Virus record (IMG/VR): IMGVR_UViG_3300025086_000167
Coordinates: 1-28,226 of that record
Direction: 5' to 3' (one strand)
Origin: a virus
DNA length: 28,226 bases
The notes beneath the pieces were generated by a model. It searched no databases, was not told the origin of the DNA, and saw only the letters and a program-made list of their open reading frames with translations. The position numbers were made by a program, and so were the translations under genes. This document shows positions 6,594 through 15,925 of the stretch, piece by piece; position 1 is the stretch's first letter; every line of letters begins with the position of its first letter.

Positions 6594-7710
6594 ATAGGCT
6601 ATTATCAGGTATTAAGAAAGGAAGGCCTCTATAGTCCCCTTCTATAGTAATATTATTATCGATAGCAAAATCATCCGCTCTTTCTTTAGGTATAATACCA
6701 ATAGTTTGAATATTTAACCCTGTATCAACTAATATACCTTTAAATCTTATTGGTGTATCAACAGAAATATTGTTATCAGTTCTAAATATGGTAATATTTT
6801 GTTTAGCTGTTTCTAATAAACTAATATTAGCTTGATCAGCAATTGCTGAAATACCTACCGCGGTAGTAATGTTACTATTAGGGTTGAAACTATTACCTCT
6901 TGTAGTTAGAGTTTCAGTTATCACACTATCAGTAACTAAACCTTCAATATGTGGGTCTTTTAAGAAGAATTTACCTACTGATAAGGCGGGGCTTGATGTT
7001 GAGACTGGTGTAGTAAACGAATAACCTACAAAAACGTCTAAATTATCAAAGTTATCTAATTCTAAAGGTAAACTAACAGTAGTAAGTGTTTCAAATTTAG
7101 AGTTTACATTTCTATCTATAGATATTTTAGTACCTAAATTAGCGTATCTAAACCTTAAAGTTGTAAAATCGTCCGAAGTTAAAGGTATAGTAGGTGAAAA
7201 AGTAGATAACTCTTCATAAAAAACTAAGCTCTTATTAAAATCTCTAATACAGAGGGAATTTCTTCTTACTTCATGAGGTTTAACCCCGTCTCTACCATCT
7301 CTACCTGATAAACCATAAAGTCCAGTAGTATCAAAAACTATTTTAACTAGTTGACCGCTTAAGCTAGTAGAATCAATTACTAAATTTTCACTACTTTCAG
7401 TAAGAAGAGGTAAAGCTGCTTCAGAAAGCAATGAAACAGCTGATAAAGCAACACTAGGGTCTTGATCTCCGACATATTGACCCGGTAAAGAAGAAATTTC
7501 TGAGGTTAATGTAGTTAAGAACGTACCAAAAGCGTATTCAACAGCAGATTCAGGAGCTTGCCATGAATTACCTTCTAGACCTAGATCTCCAGGTACTTTA
7601 AAATCAAACGACCATACAATATCATAATTAGAATTATATCTAAAATCTTTTTCTACAAATTGATACGACCTCTCACCGGGTGGTAGCTTTATTTCGTTAG
7701 GTAGAGCCAT
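6580..7710 (-). CDS. Late virion protein of unknown function, end of the tail block
   Basis: This 376-residue protein has a late-type box 6 bases before its ATG. The composition (Thr, Ser, Asn, Leu; almost no Cys) and alternating beta pattern are typical of fibre, baseplate or capsid-decoration proteins. A short Gly-rich GLYGLSGRDGRDGVKPHE (about residues 130-150) looks like a collagen-like or loop insertion. Around it the protein could be a beta-sandwich, for example lectin-like (SLCIRDFNKSLVFYEELSTF). No family is recognised. It is the last minus-strand gene of the block, and its 3' end overlaps the glycosyltransferase gene. Confidence 0.72.
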   Translation of the reverse strand: MALPNEIKLPPGERSYQFVEKDFRYNSNYDIVWSFDFKVPGDLGLEGNSWQAPESAVEYAFGTFLTTLTSEISSLPGQYVGDQDPSVALSAVSLLSEAALPLLTESSENLVIDSTSLSGQLVKIVFDTTGLYGLSGRDGRDGVKPHEVRRNSLCIRDFNKSLVFYEELSTFSPTIPLTSDDFTTLRFRYANLGTKISIDRNVNSKFETLTTVSLPLELDNFDNLDVFVGYSFTTPVSTSSPALSVGKFFLKDPHIEGLVTDSVITETLTTRGNSFNPNSNITTAVGISAIADQANISLLETAKQNITIFRTDNNISVDTPIRFKGILVDTGLNIQTIGIIPKERADDFAIDNNITIEGDYRGLPFLIPDNSLSIFS

Positions 7711-7716
7711 TATACA

Positions 7717-7724
7717 TATTTATT
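7717..7724 (-). promoter_or_regulatory. Late-type -10 box AATAAATA
   Basis: Minus-strand AATAAATA, 6 bases upstream of the ATG at 7710, in the 25-base gap after the 52-aa ORF. Confidence 0.6.
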
Positions 7725-7735
7725 CCTGTATAATG

Positions 7736-7894
7736 TTAATCAAAAGCTTTTAAAATTTCATTTACCTTCTCAATTAAAATTTTACAGCTTCTGAAATCTT
7801 TTTCTTCTCCAGGTTTAAAAGAGGATTGCTCAGCTAGCTTTTTTATAAAGACAAAATCTTGGTAATCTAATCCCTCTACAACAATTTCTTTCAT
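7736..7894 (-). CDS. 52-residue small protein between fibre genes
   Basis: An ORF from ATG at 7894 to TAA at 7736 encodes 52 residues: MKEIVVEGLDYQDFVFIKKL, then AEQSSFKPGEEKDFRSCKIL, then a helix IEKVNEILKAFD. It lies 8 bases after the preceding fibre gene and fills nearly all of the space before the next gene. The sequence looks like a real small folded protein. Position after fibre genes could suit a fibre chaperone or assembly factor, but this is a guess. Confidence 0.62.
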   Translation of the reverse strand: MKEIVVEGLDYQDFVFIKKLAEQSSFKPGEEKDFRSCKILIEKVNEILKAFD

Positions 7895-7902
7895 ATATTT
7901 AA

Positions 7903-9453
7903 TTATTCGCCGTAACCAATTATATCAACAAATACATTTGGTTGTAACCCAGGAGCTGTTCTATTTCCGTCGAGAGCAACAAATAGCTTTCTGGAAGTTC
8001 TGTTAAATCTAGCTGTAAATTGGCCTCCGTCTCCTTGTTGCGATCTACCTTGTACTGTACCACCACCGGCATCACCTAAAACAAACTTTTTAGAAGTAGC
8101 TGCAGGTAAGGCTGAATTATCAAAAGTAAAGTAGAAAGCAGCTCTATTAGGTATAGTATACTGACAATGAATAACCTTAGCAGCTACTGGTACTATGGTA
8201 GGTAAGTCAAAACCAGTCCATGAATTAACAACAAAATCAGTACCATCATTAATTAACTCTACCGGGGAGTCAAGGTAAACGTTTTTATAAATAGTAGCTT
8301 TAGAATCTGCGGGATATCCATCGTTATTTGATGAAAGACCTACCTCAATAGTACCACTTAAGAATTGAGTAGCTGTATTGTCTATACGTACTCCATTTTT
8401 AGCAGCAGAAAGTGGTGTATTAAATGATATAGTTGGAGCGCTTACCTTATCATCAACAGCTTTTATAATAAACGTGGTTGCTAAGGCAGATAATGGACTT
8501 GAACTTAAAGCACCACTAACACTAGCATTACCTTGCCCTAATCCTGAAACTACGTGGTACTCAGTACCTAAAAACGGGTCAGCTACTGCTGATCCGTATA
8601 AAGTAGCTCTCGTAAAATCTGGAAGCACAAAATTATCACCAGTACCTCCATATCTATTTCCTATAACACCAGATAAATCAGGATAATTAGTACCTGTTAC
8701 AGTTGAACCATCACATTTTAACCACCCATATGGTACATCAGCAACTGCAGATATAAATGGTACTATTGATCCTACTGGTACTGCTCCAGCAGATGTATTT
8801 GGTACGATAGTTTCTACCACAGTAGGTAAAGCCCACCTTAATTGACCTGTAGGATCAGAAATTAATTGACTGTTATTAACTGAAGGCTTTACCGACGGAA
8901 AGTCATAATCAATTGCATTTATCTTTAACTTACTTGGTATCTCTAAATAACTTCCTGCATCTACTGTTCTTTGAGAAATACCATCTATATTAATAAAACT
9001 ACTTAATGCTACTTTTTGCGAACCATCAAGCTCTATACTACTACCTAAAGCATTTAAATCTATATTGCCAGCTGATAACTTACCTATAGTTATTCTTTGT
9101 GATGCATCAATGCTAATAGTATTATCTCCAGCTGAAGCTAAATTAGAAATAGTAACCCAGTCGTTAATACTACCACCGTTATTTTCGTTAATAAACTGTA
9201 ATATATTATTGTCACTATCAAAAGCAATATCACCTATTACTCCTGTTTTATCAGTAATAGTTTCTGCTGTACCTAAAAACTTATTACCAACTAAAGTACC
9301 ACCTGGTGTAGTACCATCTCCAATAAAAACTCTTTTTGTATCTGTTGTATATCCAAATTCACCCTCATCAAGAGTTACTTCTTTTCTTTCTATATCAGTA
9401 CCTCTCCTTACAAGAAGTTTTAAAAGAGTATTTTCTAAAATTTCAATGGACAT
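7903..9453 (-). CDS. Short tail fibre-like protein with Mtd-type N-terminus and collar domain
   Basis: This 516-residue fibre protein has residues 13-47 (LVRRGTDIERKEVTLDEGEF through DTKRVFIGDG) matching the small domain at the N-terminus of many phage fibres and of the major tropism determinant, probably for attachment to the baseplate. A beta-structured shaft (about 60-220) follows. A phage tail-collar domain lies at about 224-288 (VPVGSIVPFISA, PYGWLKCDGS, NFVLPDF), as in T4 gp12. The C-terminal 220 residues are unlike those of its neighbour and probably form the receptor-binding tip. It is a tandem paralogue of the next gene upstream. A late-type box lies 5 bases before the ATG. Confidence 0.82.
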   Translation of the reverse strand: MSIEILENTLLKLLVRRGTDIERKEVTLDEGEFGYTTDTKRVFIGDGTTPGGTLVGNKFLGTAETITDKTGVIGDIAFDSDNNILQFINENNGGSINDWVTISNLASAGDNTISIDASQRITIGKLSAGNIDLNALGSSIELDGSQKVALSSFINIDGISQRTVDAGSYLEIPSKLKINAIDYDFPSVKPSVNNSQLISDPTGQLRWALPTVVETIVPNTSAGAVPVGSIVPFISAVADVPYGWLKCDGSTVTGTNYPDLSGVIGNRYGGTGDNFVLPDFTRATLYGSAVADPFLGTEYHVVSGLGQGNASVSGALSSSPLSALATTFIIKAVDDKVSAPTISFNTPLSAAKNGVRIDNTATQFLSGTIEVGLSSNNDGYPADSKATIYKNVYLDSPVELINDGTDFVVNSWTGFDLPTIVPVAAKVIHCQYTIPNRAAFYFTFDNSALPAATSKKFVLGDAGGGTVQGRSQQGDGGQFTARFNRTSRKLFVALDGNRTAPGLQPNVFVDIIGYGE

Positions 9454-9458
9454 ATTTT

Positions 9459-9466
9459 TATTTAAT
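9459..9466 (-). promoter_or_regulatory. Late-type box ATTAAATA
   Basis: Minus-strand ATTAAATA, 5 bases before the ATG at 9453. The TAAATA core is intact and the first two bases differ from consensus. It overlaps the stop of the upstream fibre gene. Confidence 0.45.
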
Positions 9467-10904
9467 AGTTAAAAATAGGTATGGCGTACCTATCGAATGT
9501 TTGTGAATTATTTCTCGTTGTACCAGATAAAGCTAAAGTTAAAAATCCTGCTGAACTAAGTGTATTTATATTTCCGCTTGAATCTTTTGCTGTATATGTA
9601 CTGCCATCGTGTTGATAACTGTTACTAACTTGATTAGGCGCACCAGTAAATACACCTTTTACAACGCTAGTAGCTTTAATAATGAAAGTAGTATCAACTG
9701 CACTTAAATTAACAAATGCTGAATCATGTTGTCTAGCAGATAAGTAGTAGACTTTAGAACCAGCAGTACCAAAATCAGGATTCTGATTATTACCATATAA
9801 AAACTGCCCTCCGGTTAAATTAGGTACTCTAAAGTCTGTACCTCCCTCACCACCAGTATTATAATTAGTACCTATAGCATTATATAGATCACTATATTGA
9901 CCTGTTTGTGAATAAACAGCGCCATCACATAAAACAAACCCGTGGGGAACAGCTCCAATAGCCCGAGCATGAGGTAGTATCGTACCAACTGGTACAAAAT
10001 CAGCTCCAGTTAAGGATGTAGCTGTCATAGTATCAAAGAAAGTAGATTGAACATTTTCAACTATACCTTTACCATTAAGAGATAAAAATGGTGCTTCATA
10101 ATTACCAGATACAGGTTTATTAACTAAAGAAATAGTACTATTATTAACATTGAAACTCTCCCCATCTACTGAGCATAGAGTTGTATTAATTGTTTGTGTT
10201 TCTAAATTAACATTTAAACCGTCGCCAAATATATTTAAATCTAACGCACTAAATAAAACTGAAGAAGAATCAGCAGGGCCTGCAGCTAAACGATTCCCTT
10301 CAAATATTAATCCGGAGCCAATATTTACTTGAATTGGCTCTCCATTACCACCCGATAACCCAGCTGATAAAGCTGTATTTTTAATCTCTCTTTCAGTAAT
10401 TGAGTTACTTACAGGTGTTAAAAATCCTCCCGATAGTTCAAAATAATCAGTACTAAAATTAACATCTATAGCTTGCCCGTTTCTTACTAAAGCTTTACCA
10501 AAAGCTTCATTCATTAAATCATTACCATCTATAGAACTGAGTTTTATTGTAAGATGGTTACTACCATTAAATTCAATATTAGCATCATCAGGCACGGCAC
10601 CTATATAAGACCAACCAGAAAGAGCATTAGTATATTGTTCAGCTGATAAAGCATATAATTTATTATTTGCATAGCCAAAATCACCTATTTGTGCACCAAC
10701 ATTACCACCTAATCCAGATTCAACATTAAAAGATCCAAAGTTTTTACTTCCTACAACATTACCACCTGAAAGAGCGCCATCCCCTACAAATAGTCTCTTT
10801 GTATCAATAGTATAACCTACTTCTCCTTGATCTAAAACTACACGCTCTCTTTCAGAGTCGGTTCCTCGTCTTACTTTAAATTTTACTATAGTAATATCTG
10901 CCAT
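9462..10904 (-). CDS. Short tail fibre-like protein, paralogue with collar domain
   Basis: This 480-residue protein carries the same N-terminal domain as its downstream neighbour (VRRGTDSERERVVLDQGEVG, then DTKRLFVGDG, residues 11-43). A different shaft rich in short repeats (SALDLNIFGDGLNVNLETQT) follows. The collar domain is at 303-373 (FVPVGTILPHARAIGAVPHG, LCDGAVYS, DFRVPNLTGGQFLYGNN). The C-terminal 105 residues are distinct and end in RYAIPIFNY. It is probably a trimeric receptor-binding or baseplate-pin fibre. The ATG lies 7 bases after the previous stop without a good box, so it is probably read with the preceding gene. Confidence 0.82.
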   Translation of the reverse strand: MADITIVKFKVRRGTDSERERVVLDQGEVGYTIDTKRLFVGDGALSGGNVVGSKNFGSFNVESGLGGNVGAQIGDFGYANNKLYALSAEQYTNALSGWSYIGAVPDDANIEFNGSNHLTIKLSSIDGNDLMNEAFGKALVRNGQAIDVNFSTDYFELSGGFLTPVSNSITEREIKNTALSAGLSGGNGEPIQVNIGSGLIFEGNRLAAGPADSSSVLFSALDLNIFGDGLNVNLETQTINTTLCSVDGESFNVNNSTISLVNKPVSGNYEAPFLSLNGKGIVENVQSTFFDTMTATSLTGADFVPVGTILPHARAIGAVPHGFVLCDGAVYSQTGQYSDLYNAIGTNYNTGGEGGTDFRVPNLTGGQFLYGNNQNPDFGTAGSKVYYLSARQHDSAFVNLSAVDTTFIIKATSVVKGVFTGAPNQVSNSYQHDGSTYTAKDSSGNINTLSSAGFLTLALSGTTRNNSQTFDRYAIPIFNY

Positions 10905-10911
10905 AATTTAA

Positions 10912-11538
10912 TTAACTTATTCGTTTCCATACATATACCCCATAATATGGAGGTATATTATTATGTGCTTGGTTATCACCAACAAATGTTGTATCAGCTC
11001 TCAATTCTCTTGATGTATCAAAACCTGCACTATCTTTATTCGCACCATTCGTTCGTCCAAATCTATTTTTTCTTCCATGTACGTCATGCTGGTGGCTAGG
11101 CATTTCATCTATTGTTAATTCATGCTTATACTCACCTTCAGTACCTACATTTTCAGCTTCAATAATTTGAACATTGCCGTTTTTATCTGTACCAGTTCCA
11201 GCTCCTGCAAGAAAAAGTCCCTCAGAAACTAATTCCCATTCTGATCCAACCAATCTAGTACCAGGATTAACATTTTCAATTGATAAGAAAATACTATTAA
11301 TTGGATATATTAAATCTAACAGTGTAGTATCTGTCGAAGATTTAAGCATAGTTACATTATGAATTGAAACATCGCTTGTCGAAATTTCTATACCTGTATA
11401 ATTACCTTTACCGTCATATACACCATCAAAATCTTCAGTGAGATTATTACCACTTAAATGTATTAACGAAGTATACCTATCAGAAATAAACTGATTAGTA
11501 AAATCAGCGCCTGTTGAGGTAGAAGGTGGTGTCGACAT
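10912..11538 (-). CDS. Collar-type baseplate/fibre protein (gp10- or gp12-like C-terminal domain)
   Basis: At 208 residues this is the shortest of the three. It lacks the RGTD-type N-terminal domain. Residues 15-55 (FISDRYTSLIHLSGNN, KGNYTGIEIS) and the collar module (LLDLIYPINSIFLSIENVNP, GSEWELVSEGLFLAGAGTG) are followed by a His-containing segment (MPSHQHDVHGRKNRFGR) and the typical end NNIPPYYGVYVWKR. The HxH pattern may bind metal along a trimer axis, as in T4 gp12. T4 gp10 has a related C-terminal fold, so it may be a wedge pin rather than a fibre. A late-type box lies 6 bases before the ATG. Confidence 0.78.
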   Translation of the reverse strand: MSTPPSTSTGADFTNQFISDRYTSLIHLSGNNLTEDFDGVYDGKGNYTGIEISTSDVSIHNVTMLKSSTDTTLLDLIYPINSIFLSIENVNPGTRLVGSEWELVSEGLFLAGAGTGTDKNGNVQIIEAENVGTEGEYKHELTIDEMPSHQHDVHGRKNRFGRTNGANKDSAGFDTSRELRADTTFVGDNQAHNNIPPYYGVYVWKRIS

Positions 11539-11544
11539 ATAATA

Positions 11545-11552
11545 TATTTAGT
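11545..11552 (-). promoter_or_regulatory. Late-type box ACTAAATA
   Basis: Minus-strand ACTAAATA with an intact TAAATA core, 6 bases before the ATG at 11538, directly after the upstream gene's stop. Confidence 0.42.
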
Positions 11553-13601
11553 TTAGGATGTTAAAATGCTATCATAAATTGCTTTCTGTAATTCAAATAA
11601 TTTAGAAAATACTCTATTTATTGAAAGATAATTAACACTTTCATTACTATGAAAGTAAAAATCACGTACATTAACGTCAATACTTTCAGGAAGCTTAGAA
11701 TCTAATAATAACTCTGTACCGTAAAACTTTTTACCCTTAGGTATCTTAGTGAAACCGTTATATATATTGAGAGTATCTCTTAGGATATCCTGTATAAGGG
11801 TGTTTAAATTAATACCTATTCCAGTTTCACATATATTATCAAATAAAGTTTCATCAAAAAGACATTCTAAATCCTTTTTTACTAAACTATCTGTTTTATC
11901 TTTTAATTTTGTGTAATATAATCTACCCACATTATGAAGATATAGTATCACTTCATTTTTTATTGAATCAACTAATACATTTTTATATGCTACTCTATTA
12001 GATTCAAGTAAATTTGTATTCCACTTCCATTGATTATTATCAAATAGATACTCTGTATTATCAAATAGTAAATCCGGAGGTAGATTTAAATCATTTCTAT
12101 TTAAAACTGAAATAGTTGGATCAGGATTAGATAGTAAGCGTTGGGAAATATTAGAATTATCATTAATAGTAAATAAATTACTATCAAACTCTGAAAATAT
12201 TACATCTAAATCAACTGTAGTATCAGTATCTCTATATATAAAGTAACCTACAGGTCTATTTTCTTTAAAAAATAGGTAATCAGGAGTAAAATAAAAAACA
12301 GTATTAGGAAATTCTGGAAAAGTAAGCGTACTTATAGCTCCACTTTTACTTATTTTTTGAGCATCATCTTTTTCTTTAAAAAGTGGGTAAAAGAACCCTG
12401 TTCTGTTATTATTTGTACCAAAAACTGTATAAGATGAATTAGTTTTTTTAGGTGATTTATATCTAAATTGATTATCGTAATTTATTCTAGTACTTTTTTG
12501 AGGATCAGGTATAATATTAGTTTCAAAATAATTTTCTAAATCAATTTTATAAATTAAAAATTCAGATACATTACTTACTGGCTTAGTTACTATTAAAAGT
12601 AAGTCGTCATGACCTCTTAATGCAATTTTTACATACTCTGGCTCATTTAAATCAGATAATTGTATAGTTTTCAACACCTCAGTCTCATTTTTTAAGGATA
12701 ACTCAATTAATATATCACCTGCATTATTAGAAACTAATGCTCCTTTATATTTTTTACTATAACCTATATTATTATTAACTAATTTATTATCTGATACTTT
12801 TATTCTATCAATTAATTTAAGAGTTTGGCATGATCGGTATATACTTTCATCAAATATATTAACAAATGGTACAGAACTTTCTATATCTAAAGAATATATT
12901 AAATGATTTGCTTTATCTACATAAATGTCTAAAAGTCTATTGTTGTTATCAAAAGTAACTAAGCTTAAATTTTTAATATCACTACCAAATGCACCTGAAA
13001 ATGCTAGAGTTTTTGAATCTGTACTTATAGTATATATAAATCCATCTTCGTAAGTTTCAACAAAACTCTCCGTAGTGTTATCTAATTCAAAAAGTTCAGG
13101 AAATGTATTTTTATCTGCACCAGCAAATGGATCAATTTGATAGGGCTCTTGTAAGTTCTTTATAGTAACCCTATCATCATTACGACTATCTATTGTTGTT
13201 GATGATAATCCAAAAAATGCACATGAGCTTAAGTTATCACTACTAGTAGCCGAATTATATAAAGAAGGATTATATACTTGACTTAAACTAAAAAGAGATA
13301 AATTATTTTCAAATAATGTTCTAAAGTTTCTCTTTAAAAAATCATTACTTAATATATTTCTAGGTGAATAATTTAAACTGCTAACTAAATTTGTAGTTGT
13401 TGATGTAACATTATTGTCGAATTCTCTCTTATCTAAAAAAGCAAAAGTAATAAAATTATTTTTAGCGCTTAGCGCTTGCGAGGTTTCAGTTTTAGTTCTA
13501 CCGGTATACGCTTCACCTTCTTCTACATTAAAAAAGCCTTCATAATCTTTTCCATCTAATGTAAAAGCATTACCGTCAGTAAATTTATAATAGGATATCA
13601 T
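11553..13601 (-). CDS. Large virion protein, possible beta-propeller, host-recognition candidate
   Basis: This 682-residue protein is rich in Asn, Asp, Ser and aromatics. Residues about 180-420 show repeated blades of the type GFIYTISTDSKTLAFSG, LLDIYVDKANHLIYSLD and LLIVTKPVSNVSEFLIYKID, spaced 40-60 residues apart, which suggests a beta-propeller. The C-terminal 150 residues are more helical (LNTLIQDILRDTLNIYNGF, VFSKLFELQKAIYDSIL) and could anchor it in the baseplate. No enzymatic motif is visible. It overlaps the 772-residue gene by ATGA, so the two are co-translated and likely partners. Family not recognised. Confidence 0.68.
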   Translation of the reverse strand: MISYYKFTDGNAFTLDGKDYEGFFNVEEGEAYTGRTKTETSQALSAKNNFITFAFLDKREFDNNVTSTTTNLVSSLNYSPRNILSNDFLKRNFRTLFENNLSLFSLSQVYNPSLYNSATSSDNLSSCAFFGLSSTTIDSRNDDRVTIKNLQEPYQIDPFAGADKNTFPELFELDNTTESFVETYEDGFIYTISTDSKTLAFSGAFGSDIKNLSLVTFDNNNRLLDIYVDKANHLIYSLDIESSVPFVNIFDESIYRSCQTLKLIDRIKVSDNKLVNNNIGYSKKYKGALVSNNAGDILIELSLKNETEVLKTIQLSDLNEPEYVKIALRGHDDLLLIVTKPVSNVSEFLIYKIDLENYFETNIIPDPQKSTRINYDNQFRYKSPKKTNSSYTVFGTNNNRTGFFYPLFKEKDDAQKISKSGAISTLTFPEFPNTVFYFTPDYLFFKENRPVGYFIYRDTDTTVDLDVIFSEFDSNLFTINDNSNISQRLLSNPDPTISVLNRNDLNLPPDLLFDNTEYLFDNNQWKWNTNLLESNRVAYKNVLVDSIKNEVILYLHNVGRLYYTKLKDKTDSLVKKDLECLFDETLFDNICETGIGINLNTLIQDILRDTLNIYNGFTKIPKGKKFYGTELLLDSKLPESIDVNVRDFYFHSNESVNYLSINRVFSKLFELQKAIYDSILTS

Positions 13602-15916
13602 AGGTAGTTCTTAAAGTTTAGCTTGTTAATTACAGTAGTAGCGGGTAAGTCTTTTGATAACACGGCTATTAAATTATCTTTAACATCATTTAAAATATCA
13701 GTGTTACTTATATTTAAATTATTAACATTTATATCAACTACATTTGATTTTGACTTTAAGTTTGTAGCGAGTGTATTAAGCACCTCAATATTATCAGTAT
13801 AATTCTTCATACCGCAAGGTAAACTTACAATTAAATCGTCAATCTTAGTTATAGCTCTACTAAAAACAGTTAGTAGTTCATCTTCTTGTGAAAGAGGCTT
13901 AAGAGATAAAAATATATTAGTAAGAGTATCAAGTCTATCTAAAGAAGCTCTTAATATATCACCTTTAAATTCACTGCTTTCTAACTTTATATTACCAAAA
14001 ATAATTTGTTTATTCGAATATCTAAAGCTGTTAGTATTAAAAGAAAATATTTTTACTGAATTTAAATATACATTACCCTTACCTATTTGATTATTAAATG
14101 AAACTACTAAATCATTATCATTAGTTTCAGTCAAGGTATGGTCTGTATTAAAAAATTCGTATGTTTCATTAGCATTATCAAAAAAAGTAAAGTTTAACGA
14201 TAAATTATTTTTACTTTTAACTATACTAAAACCTGCTTCAATTTCATTAAAATGTGAAAAAACTTTAAAATCTTTATCAAAAAACTTAAACGCGATGGCG
14301 TAACCACCATTATTATTAATATCTTTATAATATGTAGGTGTTTCTCTTTCCGCTTTAGGTAAATCGCAAAATCTTACCCGTATATCTTCTTTTACTTTAT
14401 CTATATCTATTCTCTCGTAAGTATATTCTTTTTTAGGTTCGAAGGTTAAGTCACTTTTTTTATCAAAGAAGAATTCTTTTTTAACATCATTTTTTAGAGC
14501 AGTATTATCGTTAATAAGTTTTTCAATAGCATCTAAGTAGGTAACTTGATATATCGGCTTACCGTTTAGCGCATCTTCTTTAGTAGTGTAATCAGGATAA
14601 TAATATCTATCAACCCATAATCCCTCTTCTCCTGGAGCTCCTGATAACCAAGTACACAAATATTGCTCTTCTGTATCAGGCATATTTTTTATTTTTTTAT
14701 AAACACGATCAGAAAAATATGGATATGGGTAAGCAAATGACCCACTCTCTGTAAACTTTGTATCATTAATGTTAAGCTTTGTAAATGGATCTAATGATGA
14801 TGGTGCTGTAAAAATATTTGTACCTGGGGTAAATTTATAATTTATATTATAAGTTACATAGTTAAGCTCTAATGTAGAATCTCTTTCAGATGGAATATCG
14901 TTAAATATACTAGTATAGTTTCTAATTTTTCTAGCAAAAACAGCATTATCTTCTGAACTAATTAAACTATTAGATGAAGTAAAGGTGTCAAAGTTATCAC
15001 TTATGTTTTTAAGATTTAATATATTAAAGCTATTTTGTGATAAATTACCAGACTTGTAAAATAGATAATTAGAATCTAAATTAAAGGCGCTTCTATCATT
15101 ATTAATAAGATAATCTGTATCAGTATACTCTACAAACGATGTGTCTAGAGGATCTGATATAGTAGTAGAAAGATTAAACGTAATTTTAGCTGATATAGAG
15201 TTTATAAAAAACTCATTTGTATTTTTATCTGAAATATCTTCACCTATTAATTTAGTATCTTCAGGTTTTATAGCATACTTTTTATTATTCTTTCTAGTAA
15301 AAAAAGCTAAAAACTGATTATTGCTATGCTTAGTTAATATGTACTCTATTTTTTTACCTTCCTCGGTTAAAGTATTTTCTGCTGCAAAAAATACTTCTAT
15401 CTTACCATCCACTTCTTCGTTATCTGAACCTACTAAATAATATCTTATGTTATTATCTACGTAAGATAAAGTACAGTAAAAATCATCTATAAACTCAACT
15501 AAAAATAATTCCTTAGAAGAGGTTTGAAAGTTAGTAATACCAGTAGCTCCATAATTTTGATAGTTGTTATAGTTAAGTGTATCCTTAAAAAACTCTCTCT
15601 TAATCTCTTTTACAAATTTTAAAAAAGTACCCTTCTTTCCTGGTAGGCGTGAAAAATTTAGCGATGTATAAATACTCGGTGGTTTTATATTTGTAGAGTT
15701 AAATTTAACAATTTTAGTTAAATCTGTTCTTTTTGTAAGATAAAAATTACTAAAGTTTTTATTTTTAAAATCTCTTGAACCAGATAGAGCATCAATAAAG
15801 TTAAACGAATAACCACCTGCGTATGTTCTAGAAAATTGTTCTAGATTTAAAGAATCTATGCATAAAGAACCCTCATTGAATTTAAGGGTACTTAAACTAG
15901 GAATACGACTACTCAT
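13598..15916 (-). CDS. Large virion protein with LamG/concanavalin-like domain
   Basis: This is a 772-residue structural protein. Residues about 415-445 contain CTWLSGAPGEEGLWVDRYYY, resembling a segment I recall from structural proteins of T4-like marine phages. Residues about 536-665 look like a laminin-G/concanavalin-type jelly roll: GGYAIAFKFFDKDFKVFSHF, then NNLSLNFTFFDNANETYEFF, GKGNVYLNSVKIFSFN and SNKQIIFGNIKL. Such domains usually bind glycans. The C-terminus is helical. It would lie in the baseplate periphery or a fibre. Start at 15916 follows a late-type box 9 bases upstream. Confidence 0.7.
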   Translation of the reverse strand: MSSRIPSLSTLKFNEGSLCIDSLNLEQFSRTYAGGYSFNFIDALSGSRDFKNKNFSNFYLTKRTDLTKIVKFNSTNIKPPSIYTSLNFSRLPGKKGTFLKFVKEIKREFFKDTLNYNNYQNYGATGITNFQTSSKELFLVEFIDDFYCTLSYVDNNIRYYLVGSDNEEVDGKIEVFFAAENTLTEEGKKIEYILTKHSNNQFLAFFTRKNNKKYAIKPEDTKLIGEDISDKNTNEFFINSISAKITFNLSTTISDPLDTSFVEYTDTDYLINNDRSAFNLDSNYLFYKSGNLSQNSFNILNLKNISDNFDTFTSSNSLISSEDNAVFARKIRNYTSIFNDIPSERDSTLELNYVTYNINYKFTPGTNIFTAPSSLDPFTKLNINDTKFTESGSFAYPYPYFSDRVYKKIKNMPDTEEQYLCTWLSGAPGEEGLWVDRYYYPDYTTKEDALNGKPIYQVTYLDAIEKLINDNTALKNDVKKEFFFDKKSDLTFEPKKEYTYERIDIDKVKEDIRVRFCDLPKAERETPTYYKDINNNGGYAIAFKFFDKDFKVFSHFNEIEAGFSIVKSKNNLSLNFTFFDNANETYEFFNTDHTLTETNDNDLVVSFNNQIGKGNVYLNSVKIFSFNTNSFRYSNKQIIFGNIKLESSEFKGDILRASLDRLDTLTNIFLSLKPLSQEDELLTVFSRAITKIDDLIVSLPCGMKNYTDNIEVLNTLATNLKSKSNVVDINVNNLNISNTDILNDVKDNLIAVLSKDLPATTVINKLNFKNYL

Positions 15917-15925
15917 TTACATATA

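Noticed and set aside
8378-8686. 102-codon plus-strand ORF antisense to the same fibre gene
   Set aside because: It mirrors the collar-domain coding sequence and has no motif of its own.
9065-9472. 135-codon plus-strand ORF antisense to a fibre gene
   Set aside because: The opposite strand carries a clear collar-domain fibre gene over the same bases; the plus-strand translation is a low-quality Ser/Pro/Leu-rich shadow with no supporting start signal.
10150-11362. Short plus-strand ORFs at 10150-10332 and 11174-11362
   Set aside because: Both lie wholly within recognised minus-strand fibre genes and lack promoters or domains.
13464-13477. Direct repeat AGCGCTTAGCGCTT
   Set aside because: A single 7-base tandem copy inside a coding region; too short and isolated to be a repeat element.
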